Assembly (NCBI RefSeq): GCF_023218935.1
Contig: NZ_JAJIAL010000006.1
Length of the DNA stretch: 64,000 bases
Reading direction: 5' to 3' (one strand)
Origin: Fructobacillus cardui
GTDB taxonomy: Bacteria > Bacillota > Bacilli > Lactobacillales > Lactobacillaceae
Position 1 is the stretch's first letter; each line of letters begins with the position of its first letter. Shown piece after piece: positions 9,415 through 18,606 of this stretch. The position numbers and the translations under genes are program-made. Under the pieces are notes generated by a model that searched no databases, was not told the origin of the DNA, and was given only the letters and a program-made list of their open reading frames with translations.

Positions 9415-9924
9415 ATGATGGTTCCAACACTATCAATGACAAAGGCCATGCCTTTAGGTGATATGGTCTTCATTATCGTCGCTTTCCTTACTCTGATGGT
9501 CATCTTGAAGCACGTTGCTTACGGTCCTTTAACGAAGGCATTGGATGCACGTGCAGATAAAATTAACAACGATTTGGATAGTGCAAAAAAGGCAAACGAA
9601 GATGCAGCCAAGTTGGCTGCACAACGCGAACAGGAATTGGCTGACGGCAAAGACCAAGCCAGTCAAGTGATTAGTGCTGCTAAGAAATCAGCTAAGGACC
9701 AGTCAGAAGCTCTCTTGAAGACTGCTAATGACCAGGCCTTAAGCTTGCGTAAAGCAGCAGAAAATGATGCTGATCAGTTGAAGACTGAGGCGTTGACTTC
9801 TGCCAAGAAGGATGTTGCAGACTTGTCTGTAACGATTGCATCTAAATTGATTCAAAAGAATTTATCTGCTGATGATCAGTGGTCTTTGATTGATGCCTAT
9901 TTGGCAGACTTAGACCAGCAGTAA
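9415..9924 (+). CDS. atpF: ATP synthase subunit b
   Basis: Peripheral stalk subunit of 169 residues: one N-terminal membrane helix (about 15-38), then a long charged Ala/Lys/Asp-rich coiled coil. Two consecutive ATGs (9415 and 9418) follow GGGAGG; the first is used here. It joins Fo to F1 together with delta. Confidence 0.95.
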   Translation: MMVPTLSMTKAMPLGDMVFIIVAFLTLMVILKHVAYGPLTKALDARADKINNDLDSAKKANEDAAKLAAQREQELADGKDQASQVISAAKKSAKDQSEALLKTANDQALSLRKAAENDADQLKTEALTSAKKDVADLSVTIASKLIQKNLSADDQWSLIDAYLADLDQQ

Positions 9925-9933
9925 GGGGGGCGT

Positions 9934-10476
9934 ATGGCCAAGCAAAAAGAAAAAATTGTTAACCAATACGCCCAAGCAATCTTGGCTTATGCAGACGAAC
10001 ACAATGTTTTAGAAAACATTAGTGCAGACTTGCTAGCCATTCGTTCAGTGGTTGTCGCTGAACCAAAATTAACTTCTTTGTTAACAGCACAGACAATTTC
10101 TGATGCTGACCAAGGTGGGTTAGTTGATGCGCTGACGCAAGGCGCAGATAATGCAGTGGTGAACTTGGTTAAAATTCTTTTGGCCCACCACCATTTCGCA
10201 TATTTGTCTGCAGTAGTTGATCGTTTCTTTGACCTTTACCAGCAAAGTCAGGGCATTCAAGCCGTGACCATCACCACAGCGGTGGAAGCTGATGAAGACC
10301 AAAAAGAGCGGTTGTCAAATGCTTTTAAGAAGCAAAGTGGCGCAAAGAAAATCCAAGCAACCTATAAAGTCAATCAAGACATTATTGGGGGCGTGGTAAT
10401 GCAATCGAAGTCGTTGTTAATTGACGGCTCATTGCAGTCAAAGATTGCCAAAATGAGGGCAGAGTTACTAGGTTAG
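9934..10476 (+). CDS. atpH: ATP synthase subunit delta
   Basis: A 180-residue stator subunit linking subunit b to the alpha3beta3 head. The N-terminal helical bundle and the C-terminal GGVVMQSKSLLIDGSLQSKIAKM segment are typical of OSCP/delta. SD AAGGGGGG is 3-9 bp before ATG 9934; the gap from atpF is only 9 bases. Confidence 0.95.
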   Translation: MAKQKEKIVNQYAQAILAYADEHNVLENISADLLAIRSVVVAEPKLTSLLTAQTISDADQGGLVDALTQGADNAVVNLVKILLAHHHFAYLSAVVDRFFDLYQQSQGIQAVTITTAVEADEDQKERLSNAFKKQSGAKKIQATYKVNQDIIGGVVMQSKSLLIDGSLQSKIAKMRAELLG

Positions 10477-10488
10477 TGAGGAAAAGAC

Positions 10489-12003
10489 ATGGCGATTCAA
10501 GCTGAAGAAATTTCTGCTTTGATTAAGCAGCAGCTCGAAAAGTTTGACACAAAACTGACTGTAGAAGAAATTGGTACTGTTACCTATATCGGAGATGGAA
10601 TTGCACGAGCTACTGGTTTGGCAAATGCCCTTTCTGGTGAATTGGTCGAATTTACAAACGGCGAATTCGGAATGGTCCAAAACTTGGAAGAGAGCGAAGT
10701 CGGAATTATCGTTTTGGGTAGTTCAGATGGTATCCGCCAAGGTGATACAGTTAAGCGAACTGGACACATCATGGAAGTGCCAGTTGGTGAAGAACTTATC
10801 GGGCGTGTCGTCAACGCATTGGGACAACCAATTGACGGATTAGGCGACTTGAAAACAACGAAGACACGACCAATCGAAGTAAAGGCTCCTGGTGTCATGG
10901 AACGTAAGTCCGTTTCAGAACCTTTGCAAACTGGAATTAAGGCCATTGATGCCTTGGTTCCAATCGGACGTGGACAACGTGAATTGATCATTGGTGATCG
11001 TAAGACCGGAAAGACTTCAATCGCCATTGATACAATTTTGAACCAAAAAGACCAAGACATGATTGTTGTTTATGTCGCTATTGGTCAAAAGGATTCAACT
11101 GTTCGTGAACAAGTTGAAACTTTGAAGAAGATGGGCGCAATGGATTACACGATTGTTGTTAATGCTGGCCCATCTGAAGCTGCCGCTTTGTTGTACTTGG
11201 CTCCTTATGCCGGTGCAGCCATGGGTGAAGAATTCATGTACAACGGCAAGCACGTCTTGATTGTCTTTGATGATTTGTCAAAGCAAGCAACGGCCTACCG
11301 TGAGATATCTTTGATCTTGCGTCGTCCGCCTGGACGTGAAGCTTACCCTGGTGATGTCTTCTACTTGCACTCACGTTTACTTGAACGTGCAGCCAAGTTG
11401 TCAGACGAACTCGGTGGTGGATCAATGACTGCTTTGCCAATCATTGAAACACAGGGTGGTGACGTTTCTGCATATATCCCAACCAACGTGATTTCAATCA
11501 CCGATGGTCAGATTTTCTTGGATGCCGACTCATTCTACGCCGGTGTTCGTCCTGCCATCGATGCCGGAACATCTGTTTCTCGTGTTGGAGGGGACGCCCA
11601 GATTAAGGCAATGAAGAAGGTTTCTGGAACTTTGCGTTTGGACTTGGCTTCCTTCCGCGAATTGGAATCCTTTGCTCAATTCGGTTCTGACTTGGATGCG
11701 GCAACGCAAGCTAAGTTGGGTCGTGGAAAGCGTACTGTTGAAATCTTGAAGCAACCTTTGCACGCGCCAATGTCTGTTCAGCATCAAGTCTTTGTCTTGT
11801 ATGCCTTGACACACAGCTTCTTGGATGACGTGGCAATCGAAGATTTGCAACGCTTCCAAGATGAATTTGTTTCATACTTGGATGCTAGTCAAAAGGACTT
11901 GTTGGACGAAATCGTTACAACAAAGGCCTTGCCTGACGAATCTAAGATGGATGCTGCAGTGAAGAGCTTTAAGGATGGCTTTGCTGGCTCAGTTGACCAA
12001 TAA
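10489..12003 (+). CDS. atpA: ATP synthase subunit alpha
   Basis: Non-catalytic nucleotide-binding F1 subunit, 504 residues. It has the P-loop GDRKTGKTS (the family usually has GDRQTGKT, so Gln to Lys is a mild variation), SISDGQ-like SITDGQIFL, and RPAIDAGTSVSRVGG. SD GAGGAAAAG precedes ATG 10489 by a few bases. Part of the atp operon. Confidence 0.97.
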   Translation: MAIQAEEISALIKQQLEKFDTKLTVEEIGTVTYIGDGIARATGLANALSGELVEFTNGEFGMVQNLEESEVGIIVLGSSDGIRQGDTVKRTGHIMEVPVGEELIGRVVNALGQPIDGLGDLKTTKTRPIEVKAPGVMERKSVSEPLQTGIKAIDALVPIGRGQRELIIGDRKTGKTSIAIDTILNQKDQDMIVVYVAIGQKDSTVREQVETLKKMGAMDYTIVVNAGPSEAAALLYLAPYAGAAMGEEFMYNGKHVLIVFDDLSKQATAYREISLILRRPPGREAYPGDVFYLHSRLLERAAKLSDELGGGSMTALPIIETQGGDVSAYIPTNVISITDGQIFLDADSFYAGVRPAIDAGTSVSRVGGDAQIKAMKKVSGTLRLDLASFRELESFAQFGSDLDAATQAKLGRGKRTVEILKQPLHAPMSVQHQVFVLYALTHSFLDDVAIEDLQRFQDEFVSYLDASQKDLLDEIVTTKALPDESKMDAAVKSFKDGFAGSVDQ

Positions 12004-12014
12004 AAGGAGGCAAC

Positions 12015-12926
12015 ATGGCTTCTTTACAAGATATTAAACGGCGAATTGGCTCAACAAAAAAGACTCGGCAGATTACAGCTGCAATGCAGTTGGTTTCAAC
12101 TGCAAAGCTAAGTAAGATTCAAAATTCGGCAACTGGTTATCATGAATATGCTAACCGTTTGAAGGCGGTTGTGGGCCACTTAATTGAGGCGCACGTGTTG
12201 GATAATGTCGATTCTGCTCATTTACCAATGGTTGCTAAGCGGCCGGTAAAGAAGACAGGAATCTTGCTTGTGACCTCAGACCGAGGTTTAGTTGGGTCTT
12301 ATAACGCCAACATCATCAAGGAAACCAATGCCTTGATGGGAAAGCACAACTTAACTAAAGAAAATACTGTAATCTTAGCAATTGGTGGTAACGGGGCTGA
12401 TTTTTATAAGCAACGTGGCTTTTCAATTGCCTTGGAACACCGCGGTATTTCCGATGTCCCAACCTTCAATGAAATTCGCCAACTGTTAAAGACGGTGATT
12501 TCATTGTATGAAGCGGAAGCCTTTGATTCTTTGCACTTGGTTTACAATCACTTTGTGAACCGCTTGGAATCAGAACAACGAAACACGCAATTATTGCCAT
12601 TGACAAAGGACATTTTGGAAGACATGGATGATAGTCACGAACACGTGGCAGCGGACTTTGAAGTTCAATCAGCCTATGATTCTGAACCTAATTCAACTGC
12701 AGTTTTGAACGTGGTTTTGCCTCAATACATCCAATCATTGGTTTTCGAAGCCGTATTGGATGCTAAGACGGCGGAACATGCCGCATCATCAACGGCGATG
12801 TCATCGGCAACCGACTCAGCCGACGATTTGATTGGAACGTTAGGTTTGCAATATAACCGTGCGCGACAAGCTCAAATCACGACTGAAATCACCGAAATTA
12901 CTGGTGGTTTGGTTGCTTTGGAATAA
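12015..12926 (+). CDS. atpG: ATP synthase subunit gamma
   Basis: Central rotor shaft of F1, 303 residues. The N-terminal helix starts ASLQDIKRRIGSTKKTRQIT, with the conserved TSDRGLVGSYNAN near residue 89 and the C-terminal YNRARQAQITTEITEI. SD AAAGGAGG is directly upstream. Confidence 0.96.
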   Translation: MASLQDIKRRIGSTKKTRQITAAMQLVSTAKLSKIQNSATGYHEYANRLKAVVGHLIEAHVLDNVDSAHLPMVAKRPVKKTGILLVTSDRGLVGSYNANIIKETNALMGKHNLTKENTVILAIGGNGADFYKQRGFSIALEHRGISDVPTFNEIRQLLKTVISLYEAEAFDSLHLVYNHFVNRLESEQRNTQLLPLTKDILEDMDDSHEHVAADFEVQSAYDSEPNSTAVLNVVLPQYIQSLVFEAVLDAKTAEHAASSTAMSSATDSADDLIGTLGLQYNRARQAQITTEITEITGGLVALE

Positions 12927-12933
12927 GCTAATC

Positions 12934-12954
12934 GCAGCATCTTTGCTGATTTTT
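12934..12954 (+). promoter_or_regulatory. hairpin between atpG and atpD
   Basis: CAGCA-TCTT-TGCTG followed by ATTTTT forms a small terminator-like hairpin in the 63-base gap. It may tune the amount of atpDC message; a weak attenuator or RNA-stability element is inferred. Confidence 0.35.
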
Positions 12955-12989
12955 AAGCAGCAAAGCTTTGAATTGGAAAGGAAACAACG

Positions 12990-14390
12990 ATGACTACTGG
13001 AAAAGTCGTACAAGTGATCGGTCCAGTTGTTGATGTTGCCTTTGAAGAAGGGCAAGTTGTTCCTGAAATCAACAACGCCTTGTTGGTTGATTTGGGATCT
13101 GACAAAACATTGACGGTTGAAGTTTCTTTGGCTTTGGGAAACGGTGTTGTCCGTACCATCGCCATGGACTCAACTGATGGATTGCAACGCGGCATGGCCG
13201 TGACCGATACCGGTAAGCCCATTGAAATTCCCGTAGGGGAAGCTACTTTGGGTCGAGTTTTCAACGTCTTGGGTGAACCAGTGGATAATGCAGGTGCCGT
13301 CGACTCTTCAGTCGAACGCCACCCAATTCACCGTGATGCCCCTGAATTTGATGAACTTGCAACTTCAACGGAAATTTTGGAAACAGGAATCAAGGTTATT
13401 GACCTCCTGGCACCATATATCCGTGGTGGAAAGATTGGACTCTTCGGTGGAGCCGGGGTTGGAAAGACTGTTCTAATCCAAGAATTGATCCACAACATTG
13501 CCCAAGGGCATAATGGTATTTCTGTCTTTACTGGTGTCGGGGAACGTACCCGTGAAGGTAACGACATGTACCACGAAATGAAGGAATCTGGCGTTTTGAA
13601 GCAAACTGCCATGGTTTATGGTCAAATGAACGAACCTCCTGGTGCGCGTATGCGTGTTGCCTTGACTGGTTTGACAATGGCCGAATCATTCCGTGATAAC
13701 GAAGGTAAGGACGTTTTGCTCTTTATCGATAACATTTACCGTTTCACGCAAGCTGGATCTGAAGTTTCTGCCCTTTTGGGTCGTATTCCTTCAGCCGTTG
13801 GTTACCAACCAACGTTGGCTTCTGAAATGGGCCGTTTGCAAGAACGAATCACTTCTACTAAGAAGGGTGCCGTTACTTCAATTCAAGCCGTTTATGTGCC
13901 AGCCGATGATTATACCGACCCCGCACCTGCAACGACTTTCGCCCACTTGGATGCCACAACCAACTTGGAACGTTCATTGACACAACAGGGTATCTATCCT
14001 GCCGTTGATCCTTTGGCATCAACCTCTTCAGCTTTGGACCCACAAGTTGTTGGTCAAGAGCACTATGAAGTTGCCACTGAAGTGCAACGGACTTTGCAAC
14101 GTTACCGTGAATTGCAAGATATCATTGCAATTTTGGGTATGGATGAATTGTCAGACGAAGAGAAGGTTACTGTTAACCGTGCTCGTCGTATCCAATTCTT
14201 CTTGTCACAACCATTCTCAGTTGCGGAAACCTTTACTGGTGTGAAGGGTGAATATGTTCCTGTTTCAGAAACTGTTCGCTCATTCAAGGAAATCTTGAAC
14301 GGTCAGTATGATAACTTGCCTGAAGATGCCTTCCGTAACGTCGGTGCTATCGAACAAGTGGTTGATAAGGCCAAGTCGATGGCCCAATAA
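12990..14390 (+). CDS. atpD: ATP synthase subunit beta
   Basis: Catalytic F1 subunit, 466 residues, with P-loop GGAGVGKTVLIQ (about residues 152-163), GERTREGND, and the Walker B region LLFIDNIYRFTQAGSE. The family usually has NIFRFTQ, so Phe to Tyr is a conservative change. SD GAAAGGAAA precedes ATG 12990. Confidence 0.97.
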   Translation: MTTGKVVQVIGPVVDVAFEEGQVVPEINNALLVDLGSDKTLTVEVSLALGNGVVRTIAMDSTDGLQRGMAVTDTGKPIEIPVGEATLGRVFNVLGEPVDNAGAVDSSVERHPIHRDAPEFDELATSTEILETGIKVIDLLAPYIRGGKIGLFGGAGVGKTVLIQELIHNIAQGHNGISVFTGVGERTREGNDMYHEMKESGVLKQTAMVYGQMNEPPGARMRVALTGLTMAESFRDNEGKDVLLFIDNIYRFTQAGSEVSALLGRIPSAVGYQPTLASEMGRLQERITSTKKGAVTSIQAVYVPADDYTDPAPATTFAHLDATTNLERSLTQQGIYPAVDPLASTSSALDPQVVGQEHYEVATEVQRTLQRYRELQDIIAILGMDELSDEEKVTVNRARRIQFFLSQPFSVAETFTGVKGEYVPVSETVRSFKEILNGQYDNLPEDAFRNVGAIEQVVDKAKSMAQ

Positions 14391-14401
14391 GGGGGTAATC
14401 C

Positions 14402-14845
14402 ATGGCTGATGAAGAAACAAGATCACGGGGAATCACAGTTAAGATTGTGACCCCTGAAGGCCAAGTCTACGACCAAGACCAAGTTGAAATTGCTGTGATT
14501 AATACACAGGGTGGACAACTTGGAATTATGGCCGGCCATGAACCAATTTTGGCCGCCATGGCTATTGACGAAATGTTGGTTAAAAAAGACCAGCAAGAAA
14601 AGTCACTCGCCGTTAACGGTGGCGTGGCTGAGTTTTCTAATAATCTGTTGACGGTCATCGCCGACAGTGCGGAAACTGCTGATAATATCGATGTGAATCG
14701 TGCTGAAAGTGCCAAGGAACGTGCGCAAGTTCGTTTGGACCATGCACAAGAAATCAAGAACCAACACGAAATGGATATGGCTCGTGTCGCTTTGATGCGT
14801 GCCGTTAACCGAATTCACGTTGCTTCAATTCGCTCAGGTCGTTAA
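14402..14845 (+). CDS. atpC: ATP synthase subunit epsilon
   Basis: A 147-residue F1 subunit with an N-terminal beta-sandwich (VKIVTPEGQVYDQDQVEIAVINTQGGQLGIMAGHEP) and a C-terminal helical hairpin that can inhibit the enzyme. It ends the atp operon and is followed by a strong terminator. Confidence 0.95.
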   Translation: MADEETRSRGITVKIVTPEGQVYDQDQVEIAVINTQGGQLGIMAGHEPILAAMAIDEMLVKKDQQEKSLAVNGGVAEFSNNLLTVIADSAETADNIDVNRAESAKERAQVRLDHAQEIKNQHEMDMARVALMRAVNRIHVASIRSGR

Positions 14846-14849
14846 CATC

Positions 14850-14886
14850 AAAAAGGGAGTTAGCTCTTGGCTAACTCCTTTTTTTG
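14850..14886 (+). terminator. terminator of the atp operon
   Basis: AAAAGGGAGTTAGC pairs with GCTAACTCCTTTTTTT across a TCTTG loop. Confidence 0.95.
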
Positions 14887-15062
14887 TCGTTTAAAGTAAA
14901 AATCAGTGGGTCTGAGCCCAAGCTGATTTATCAGTAAAAGTTTTGCTCTAATGGGTTCTTATCATAATTTTAAAAACACTGTTACATAAAAAGGGTTATC
15001 ATGAAACATAGTAGGCGCAGATTATCGATTTTTTCTCGCCTCAAAAAAGAAAGGAGAGTCAT

Positions 15063-16055
15063 ATGAACGTCAAAAAGCAATTATTAATTGCTGCTGGTTT
15101 GGCCGGCTCCGTTGCAGCCGGTCAACATGGAGTTAGTGCTGACCAGGTACAAAGGCATACAGTTGCCCATGGCGAAACGCTATCAGCATTAGCGTCTCGT
15201 TTTAATACGACGGTGGCACAGTTGGCATCGGATAATAAAATTCAAAATGTTGATCAAATTTATCAAGGACAAGAATTGATTATCGGTGTTGCCAATACAA
15301 ACGCCACATCACAAAATGCCACAACACAAACGACCGAAAATACTTACCGAGTCCAAGCGGGTGATAACCTATGGACATTGGCGCAGAAGTTTGGTTTGAG
15401 TGTTGATCAGTTGGCCCAAGAAAATAATATCAAGGATGCCAATCAAATTTTTGTTGGACAGACTTTGTCTGTCAATAAGAATGGCAGTCGGACGAGTTCT
15501 CAAAGTGCCCAAACGTCTACATCGCAGTCAGTTAGTTCTCAGGCAGCGGTTTCACAGGCTCCTGCATCGCAGACTGCCAGTTCTCAGGCAGCGGTTTCAC
15601 AGGCTCCTGCATCGCAGACTGCCAGTTCTCAGGCAGCGGTTTCACAGGCTCCTGCATCGCAGACTGCCAGTTCTCAGGTAGCTGTTTCCGAGGCCCCTGC
15701 ATCGCAGACTGCCAGTTCTCAGGTAGCTGTTTCCGAGGCCCCTGCATCGCAAGCGGCTCCAATGTCAGTAACTAGCCAGCAAAGCCAGGCGGTGCAAGCC
15801 AGCAACTTGGATTATAATCAAGCTGAACAGCAGGCCCTTCAAACCATCATTATGAAGGAATCCGGTGGCAACGTGAATGCGACAAACGGCATTTACTTTG
15901 GAATTGGCCAGTTATCACCAACTTTGCGTGCTCGCTATGGTGGTAATTCAACTGAGTATCAAGATCAGTTGCAAGCAATGAAAGCCTATATCGCTGCTCG
16001 TTACGGGACTGCACAGGCCGCATTGGCTCATCATTTGCAGTATGGTTGGTACTAA
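15063..16055 (+). CDS. secreted two-LysM wall protein with C-terminal lytic transglycosylase-like domain
   Basis: A 330-residue exported protein. Residues 1-26 are a signal peptide ending ...HGVSA. Two LysM domains at about 31-75 and 94-138 bind peptidoglycan. A Ser/Ala/Gln linker contains five 15-residue repeats (TASSQAAVSQAPASQ-like) at about 158-232. The C-terminal 80 residues (249-330) carry MKESGGN with a candidate catalytic Glu266 and resemble the aggregation-promoting-factor / transglycosylase-like tail of lactobacilli. A strong SD GAAAGGAGAG precedes ATG 15063. A role in wall remodelling or aggregation is inferred; enzymatic activity is untested. Confidence 0.85.
   Translation: MNVKKQLLIAAGLAGSVAAGQHGVSADQVQRHTVAHGETLSALASRFNTTVAQLASDNKIQNVDQIYQGQELIIGVANTNATSQNATTQTTENTYRVQAGDNLWTLAQKFGLSVDQLAQENNIKDANQIFVGQTLSVNKNGSRTSSQSAQTSTSQSVSSQAAVSQAPASQTASSQAAVSQAPASQTASSQAAVSQAPASQTASSQVAVSEAPASQTASSQVAVSEAPASQAAPMSVTSQQSQAVQASNLDYNQAEQQALQTIIMKESGGNVNATNGIYFGIGQLSPTLRARYGGNSTEYQDQLQAMKAYIAARYGTAQAALAHHLQYGWY
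15534..15758 (+). repeat. five 45-bp tandem repeats in the LysM protein linker
   Basis: Copies begin at 15534, 15579, 15624, 15669 and 15714. The first three are alike (GGCAGCGGTTTCACAGG); the last two share different variants (GGTAGCTGTTTCCGAGG). The pattern suggests two rounds of in-frame duplication. Confidence 0.95.
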
Positions 16056-16085
16056 AATCAAAAAAATAAACTTTTTTGATTTAAG
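16056..16085 (+). terminator. terminator after the LysM gene
   Basis: AATCAAAAAA and TTTTTTGATT form an AT-rich hairpin right after the stop codon. Confidence 0.6.
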
Positions 16086-16087
16086 TG

Positions 16088-16116
16088 TTGACGAAAGCGT
16101 CTTACCTTGATATACT
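16088..16116 (+). promoter_or_regulatory. tRNA-Glu promoter
   Basis: TTGACG (16088-16093), 17-bp spacer and TATACT (16111-16116) lie about 40 bp before the tRNA. Confidence 0.75.
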
Positions 16117-16158
16117 GATATAGTTGTTTGATAGAGATATCAAGTAACGACTGACCAT

Positions 16159-16230
16159 GGCTCGTTGGTCAAGTGGCTAAGACGCTGCCCTTTCACGGCG
16201 GAATCGAGAGTTCGATTCTCTCACGAGCTA
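16159..16230 (+). tRNA. tRNA-Glu (anticodon TTC)
   Basis: A 72-base cloverleaf: acceptor GGCTCGT pairs with ACGAGCT (first pair G-T), the anticodon loop is CTTTCAC with TTC, the T-loop is GTTCGATTC, and the discriminator is A. No CCA is encoded. A GTCGCAAC-TTCG-GTTGCGGC terminator with T-run follows at 16239-16265. Confidence 0.95.
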
Positions 16231-16238
16231 CTATTAAA

Positions 16239-16266
16239 GTCGCAACTTCGGTTGCGGCTTTTTTGT
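16239..16266 (+). terminator. terminator after tRNA-Glu
   Basis: GTCGCAAC-TTCG-GTTGCGGC followed by six T. Confidence 0.9.
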
Positions 16267-16279
16267 TGTCTAAAAAAGC

Positions 16280-16362
16280 AATTAAAAAACCGCTGATTTG
16301 ACTGGAAAGGCAAGGAGCCTTTAAGCTCTTTAGTGATGTGCTATCAGTCGTCATCAGCGATT
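16280..16362 (-). terminator. terminator of the panE-like gene
   Basis: Read on the minus strand, CGCTGATGACGACTG pairs with CAGTCAAATCAGCGG and is followed by TTTTTTAATT. A smaller hairpin sits in the loop. Confidence 0.7.
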
Positions 16363-16375
16363 CTTACTATAATTT

Positions 16376-17356
16376 TTACTTTTCTGGTTGTGCAAGCTTG
16401 TTAACTGGTGGGTTAAATTCACGCATTGCTTCCGCAAGATGAACCAAGTTGGTAATCAAACGTTGGTTAGGAGCTGGTACGCCGTTCTTTTCGGCCAAAT
16501 CAGCCAAGTAGCCGTTGATGTAGTCAACTTCCGTTGGACGACCCTTAACGAAGTCTTGATACATAGAAGGGAAGTGGAGTGGGTTACCAACGCGAGAAAC
16601 GTAATCGACTTGTTCCAACATTTCCTGTTCCGTTTCAATCAATTCGATGCCGGCTGCCTTGGCACCAGCATAAACTTCCGCTACCAAAGGTGCGGCGATC
16701 TTGGAAACGAAATCCTTGTATTCAATCAAGTGACCTATGCGGGATTGGAACATGGTTGCGATTGAATTCTCCACTGAATTAAAGGTAACCTTCGTCAACA
16801 ATGTTCCCATAAAGTTTTCAGAATATGAAGGATTCAAGCCGGCTGCTTGGAAATCCTTTTGCACTTCATCCATGACCTTGGATGGCTTCTGGGTCAAGTT
16901 TGCATAAACGGAACTTGTTTCCCCAATAAAGTCGACATCACCAAAGTTGTTCAAAATGGTGGCAATCATGGCTGTTCCGCCAATAATGTGCTCGTCATCG
17001 AAATATTTTTGAATCTTTTCAATGTGACCCATACCGTTCATGGCTGCCAAAGCAGTTTGTCCCTTTTGGAACTTAGGTTGCAAGCGCTGCAAAGCATCTG
17101 CCAATTGCATTTGCTTCATGAAGAAGATCCAGACATCTGGGGTGCCTTCATATTCTTCTGGTGAATATATGTTCACCTTAATGGGCGTCTTGTCTTCGTG
17201 GTCAACTGATCGGTAAACAACGTCGCCTTGTGCCTTAATGACGTCAACAGAGCCTTGTGTTGGCTCAACAAAGTCAACGTCTAGGCCAGCTTCTTCTTGC
17301 AACAAGAGACCGTATCGCAGTCCCATAGCACCCGCACCAACAACAGCATATTTCAT
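16376..17356 (-). CDS. panE: ketopantoate reductase-like protein (2-dehydropantoate 2-reductase family)
   Basis: A 326-residue NADPH-dependent reductase with the dinucleotide-binding GAGAMG at residues 7-12, a central KVTFNSVENSIATMF helix carrying the family's catalytic lysine and asparagine, and a C-terminal helical domain ending in the ST/EVDYINGYLADLAE segment. It would convert ketopantoate to pantoate for CoA synthesis. No panB or panC lies nearby, so it may instead reduce another 2-oxo acid. It stands alone on the minus strand with its own terminator. Confidence 0.8.
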   Translation of the reverse strand: MKYAVVGAGAMGLRYGLLLQEEAGLDVDFVEPTQGSVDVIKAQGDVVYRSVDHEDKTPIKVNIYSPEEYEGTPDVWIFFMKQMQLADALQRLQPKFQKGQTALAAMNGMGHIEKIQKYFDDEHIIGGTAMIATILNNFGDVDFIGETSSVYANLTQKPSKVMDEVQKDFQAAGLNPSYSENFMGTLLTKVTFNSVENSIATMFQSRIGHLIEYKDFVSKIAAPLVAEVYAGAKAAGIELIETEQEMLEQVDYVSRVGNPLHFPSMYQDFVKGRPTEVDYINGYLADLAEKNGVPAPNQRLITNLVHLAEAMREFNPPVNKLAQPEK

Positions 17357-17487
17357 ATTGATTCCCCCTTAGTGTGAAAACGTTCTAATCTTTTTCTCAT
17401 AATATAACAATAAAACAAGAATCCTGCAAGTCGAGTTTGATTTCGTTATAATGGAGAAGTTAATAACTAGAAAGAGAAATAGAAGCC

Positions 17488-18504
17488 ATGGAAAAAGAAA
17501 TTTATTTAACCGGTGATCGTCCAACCGGAAAATTACATATCGGTCACTATATCGGATCTCTCAAAAATCGAGTGGCCATGCAGAACTCTGGGGAATTTGA
17601 TCCCTACATTATGATTGCGGATACCCAAGCCTTTACAGACAACGCTCGAAATCCTGAAAAAATTAGACAATCATTGACGGAAGTTGCCTTAGATTACTTG
17701 GCTGTTGGATTGGACCCAAAGAAATCAACTATTTTTGTCCAGTCTCAAATTCCAGGTTTAGCTGAATTAACGATGTACTTTATGAATCTGGTTTCATTAG
17801 GACGGTTAGAGCGTAATCCAACAGTCAAGACTGAAATTCAACAAAAGGGCTTCGGGGAAGGGATTCCCGCTGGTTTCTTAACGTATCCAGTTTCCCAGGC
17901 TGCCGATATTACGATTTTTAAGGCCAAAAAAGTCCCAGTTGGTGACGATCAAAAGCCAATGATTGAGCAGACACGTGAATTAGTTCGTTCATTCAATAAT
18001 GCTTATCAAAAAGATGTCTTTGTTGAGCCTGAAGGCGTTTTTTCACCAAAAGGGCAGGGTCGTCTGCCGGGAATTGATGGGAACGCTAAGATGTCTAAAT
18101 CTTTGAATAATGGAATTTACCTCTCTGATGACCCAGATACCTTGGCTAAGAAGGTCAAGTCAATGTATACCGATCCAACACATATTCGTGTTGAGGACCC
18201 GGGGCATGTTGAAGGCAACGTCGTCTTTACTTATTTAGATATTTTTGACCCCGATCAAGGGCGAGTACAAGAGCTAAAGGAACAGTATCAAGCGGGGGGC
18301 TTAGGTGATATGAAGCTTAAGAAACACCTATTGGACGTGATGGAAGCTGAATTGGCACCAATCCGTGAGCGCCGGTTAGAGTACGCACAAAACATGGATC
18401 AGGTATTAGCCATGTTGAAAAATGGCTCAGAAAAAGCCAATCAAAGAGCTGAAGAAACTATGAAAGAGGTTCGAGCAGCTATGGGTATCAACTATTTTAA
18501 TTAA
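17488..18504 (+). CDS. trpS: tryptophanyl-tRNA synthetase
   Basis: A class I synthetase of 338 residues with HIGH at 17-20 and KMSKS at 201-205, and the expected length for bacterial TrpRS. It charges tRNA-Trp. The gene is monocistronic. The leader between panE and trpS is short and has no T-box signature. Confidence 0.96.
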   Translation: MEKEIYLTGDRPTGKLHIGHYIGSLKNRVAMQNSGEFDPYIMIADTQAFTDNARNPEKIRQSLTEVALDYLAVGLDPKKSTIFVQSQIPGLAELTMYFMNLVSLGRLERNPTVKTEIQQKGFGEGIPAGFLTYPVSQAADITIFKAKKVPVGDDQKPMIEQTRELVRSFNNAYQKDVFVEPEGVFSPKGQGRLPGIDGNAKMSKSLNNGIYLSDDPDTLAKKVKSMYTDPTHIRVEDPGHVEGNVVFTYLDIFDPDQGRVQELKEQYQAGGLGDMKLKKHLLDVMEAELAPIRERRLEYAQNMDQVLAMLKNGSEKANQRAEETMKEVRAAMGINYFN

Positions 18505-18550
18505 GAACAATTCTTGATTAAAATAGTTGCACTTTGCTTTTTTTTATTAC
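18490..18550 (+). terminator. inverted repeat terminator at the end of trpS
   Basis: ACTATTTTAATTAAGAA and its near-perfect complement TTCTTGATTAAAATAGT overlap the trpS stop codon; a nine-T run follows at about 18539. Confidence 0.65.
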
Positions 18551-18606
18551 ATGACGTAAAGTCTTTTACATAAGAATGTTATTTATTTATCGAAGAGGAC
18601 CGTCTT

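Noticed and set aside
15534..15758. Possible CRISPR-like array
   Set aside because: Units are contiguous 45-bp copies without spacers and lie inside a coding frame.
15532..15762. Open frames on both other readings across the LysM linker repeats
   Set aside because: They are open only because the 45-bp repeat keeps all phases open; the LysM protein in the plus frame explains the DNA.
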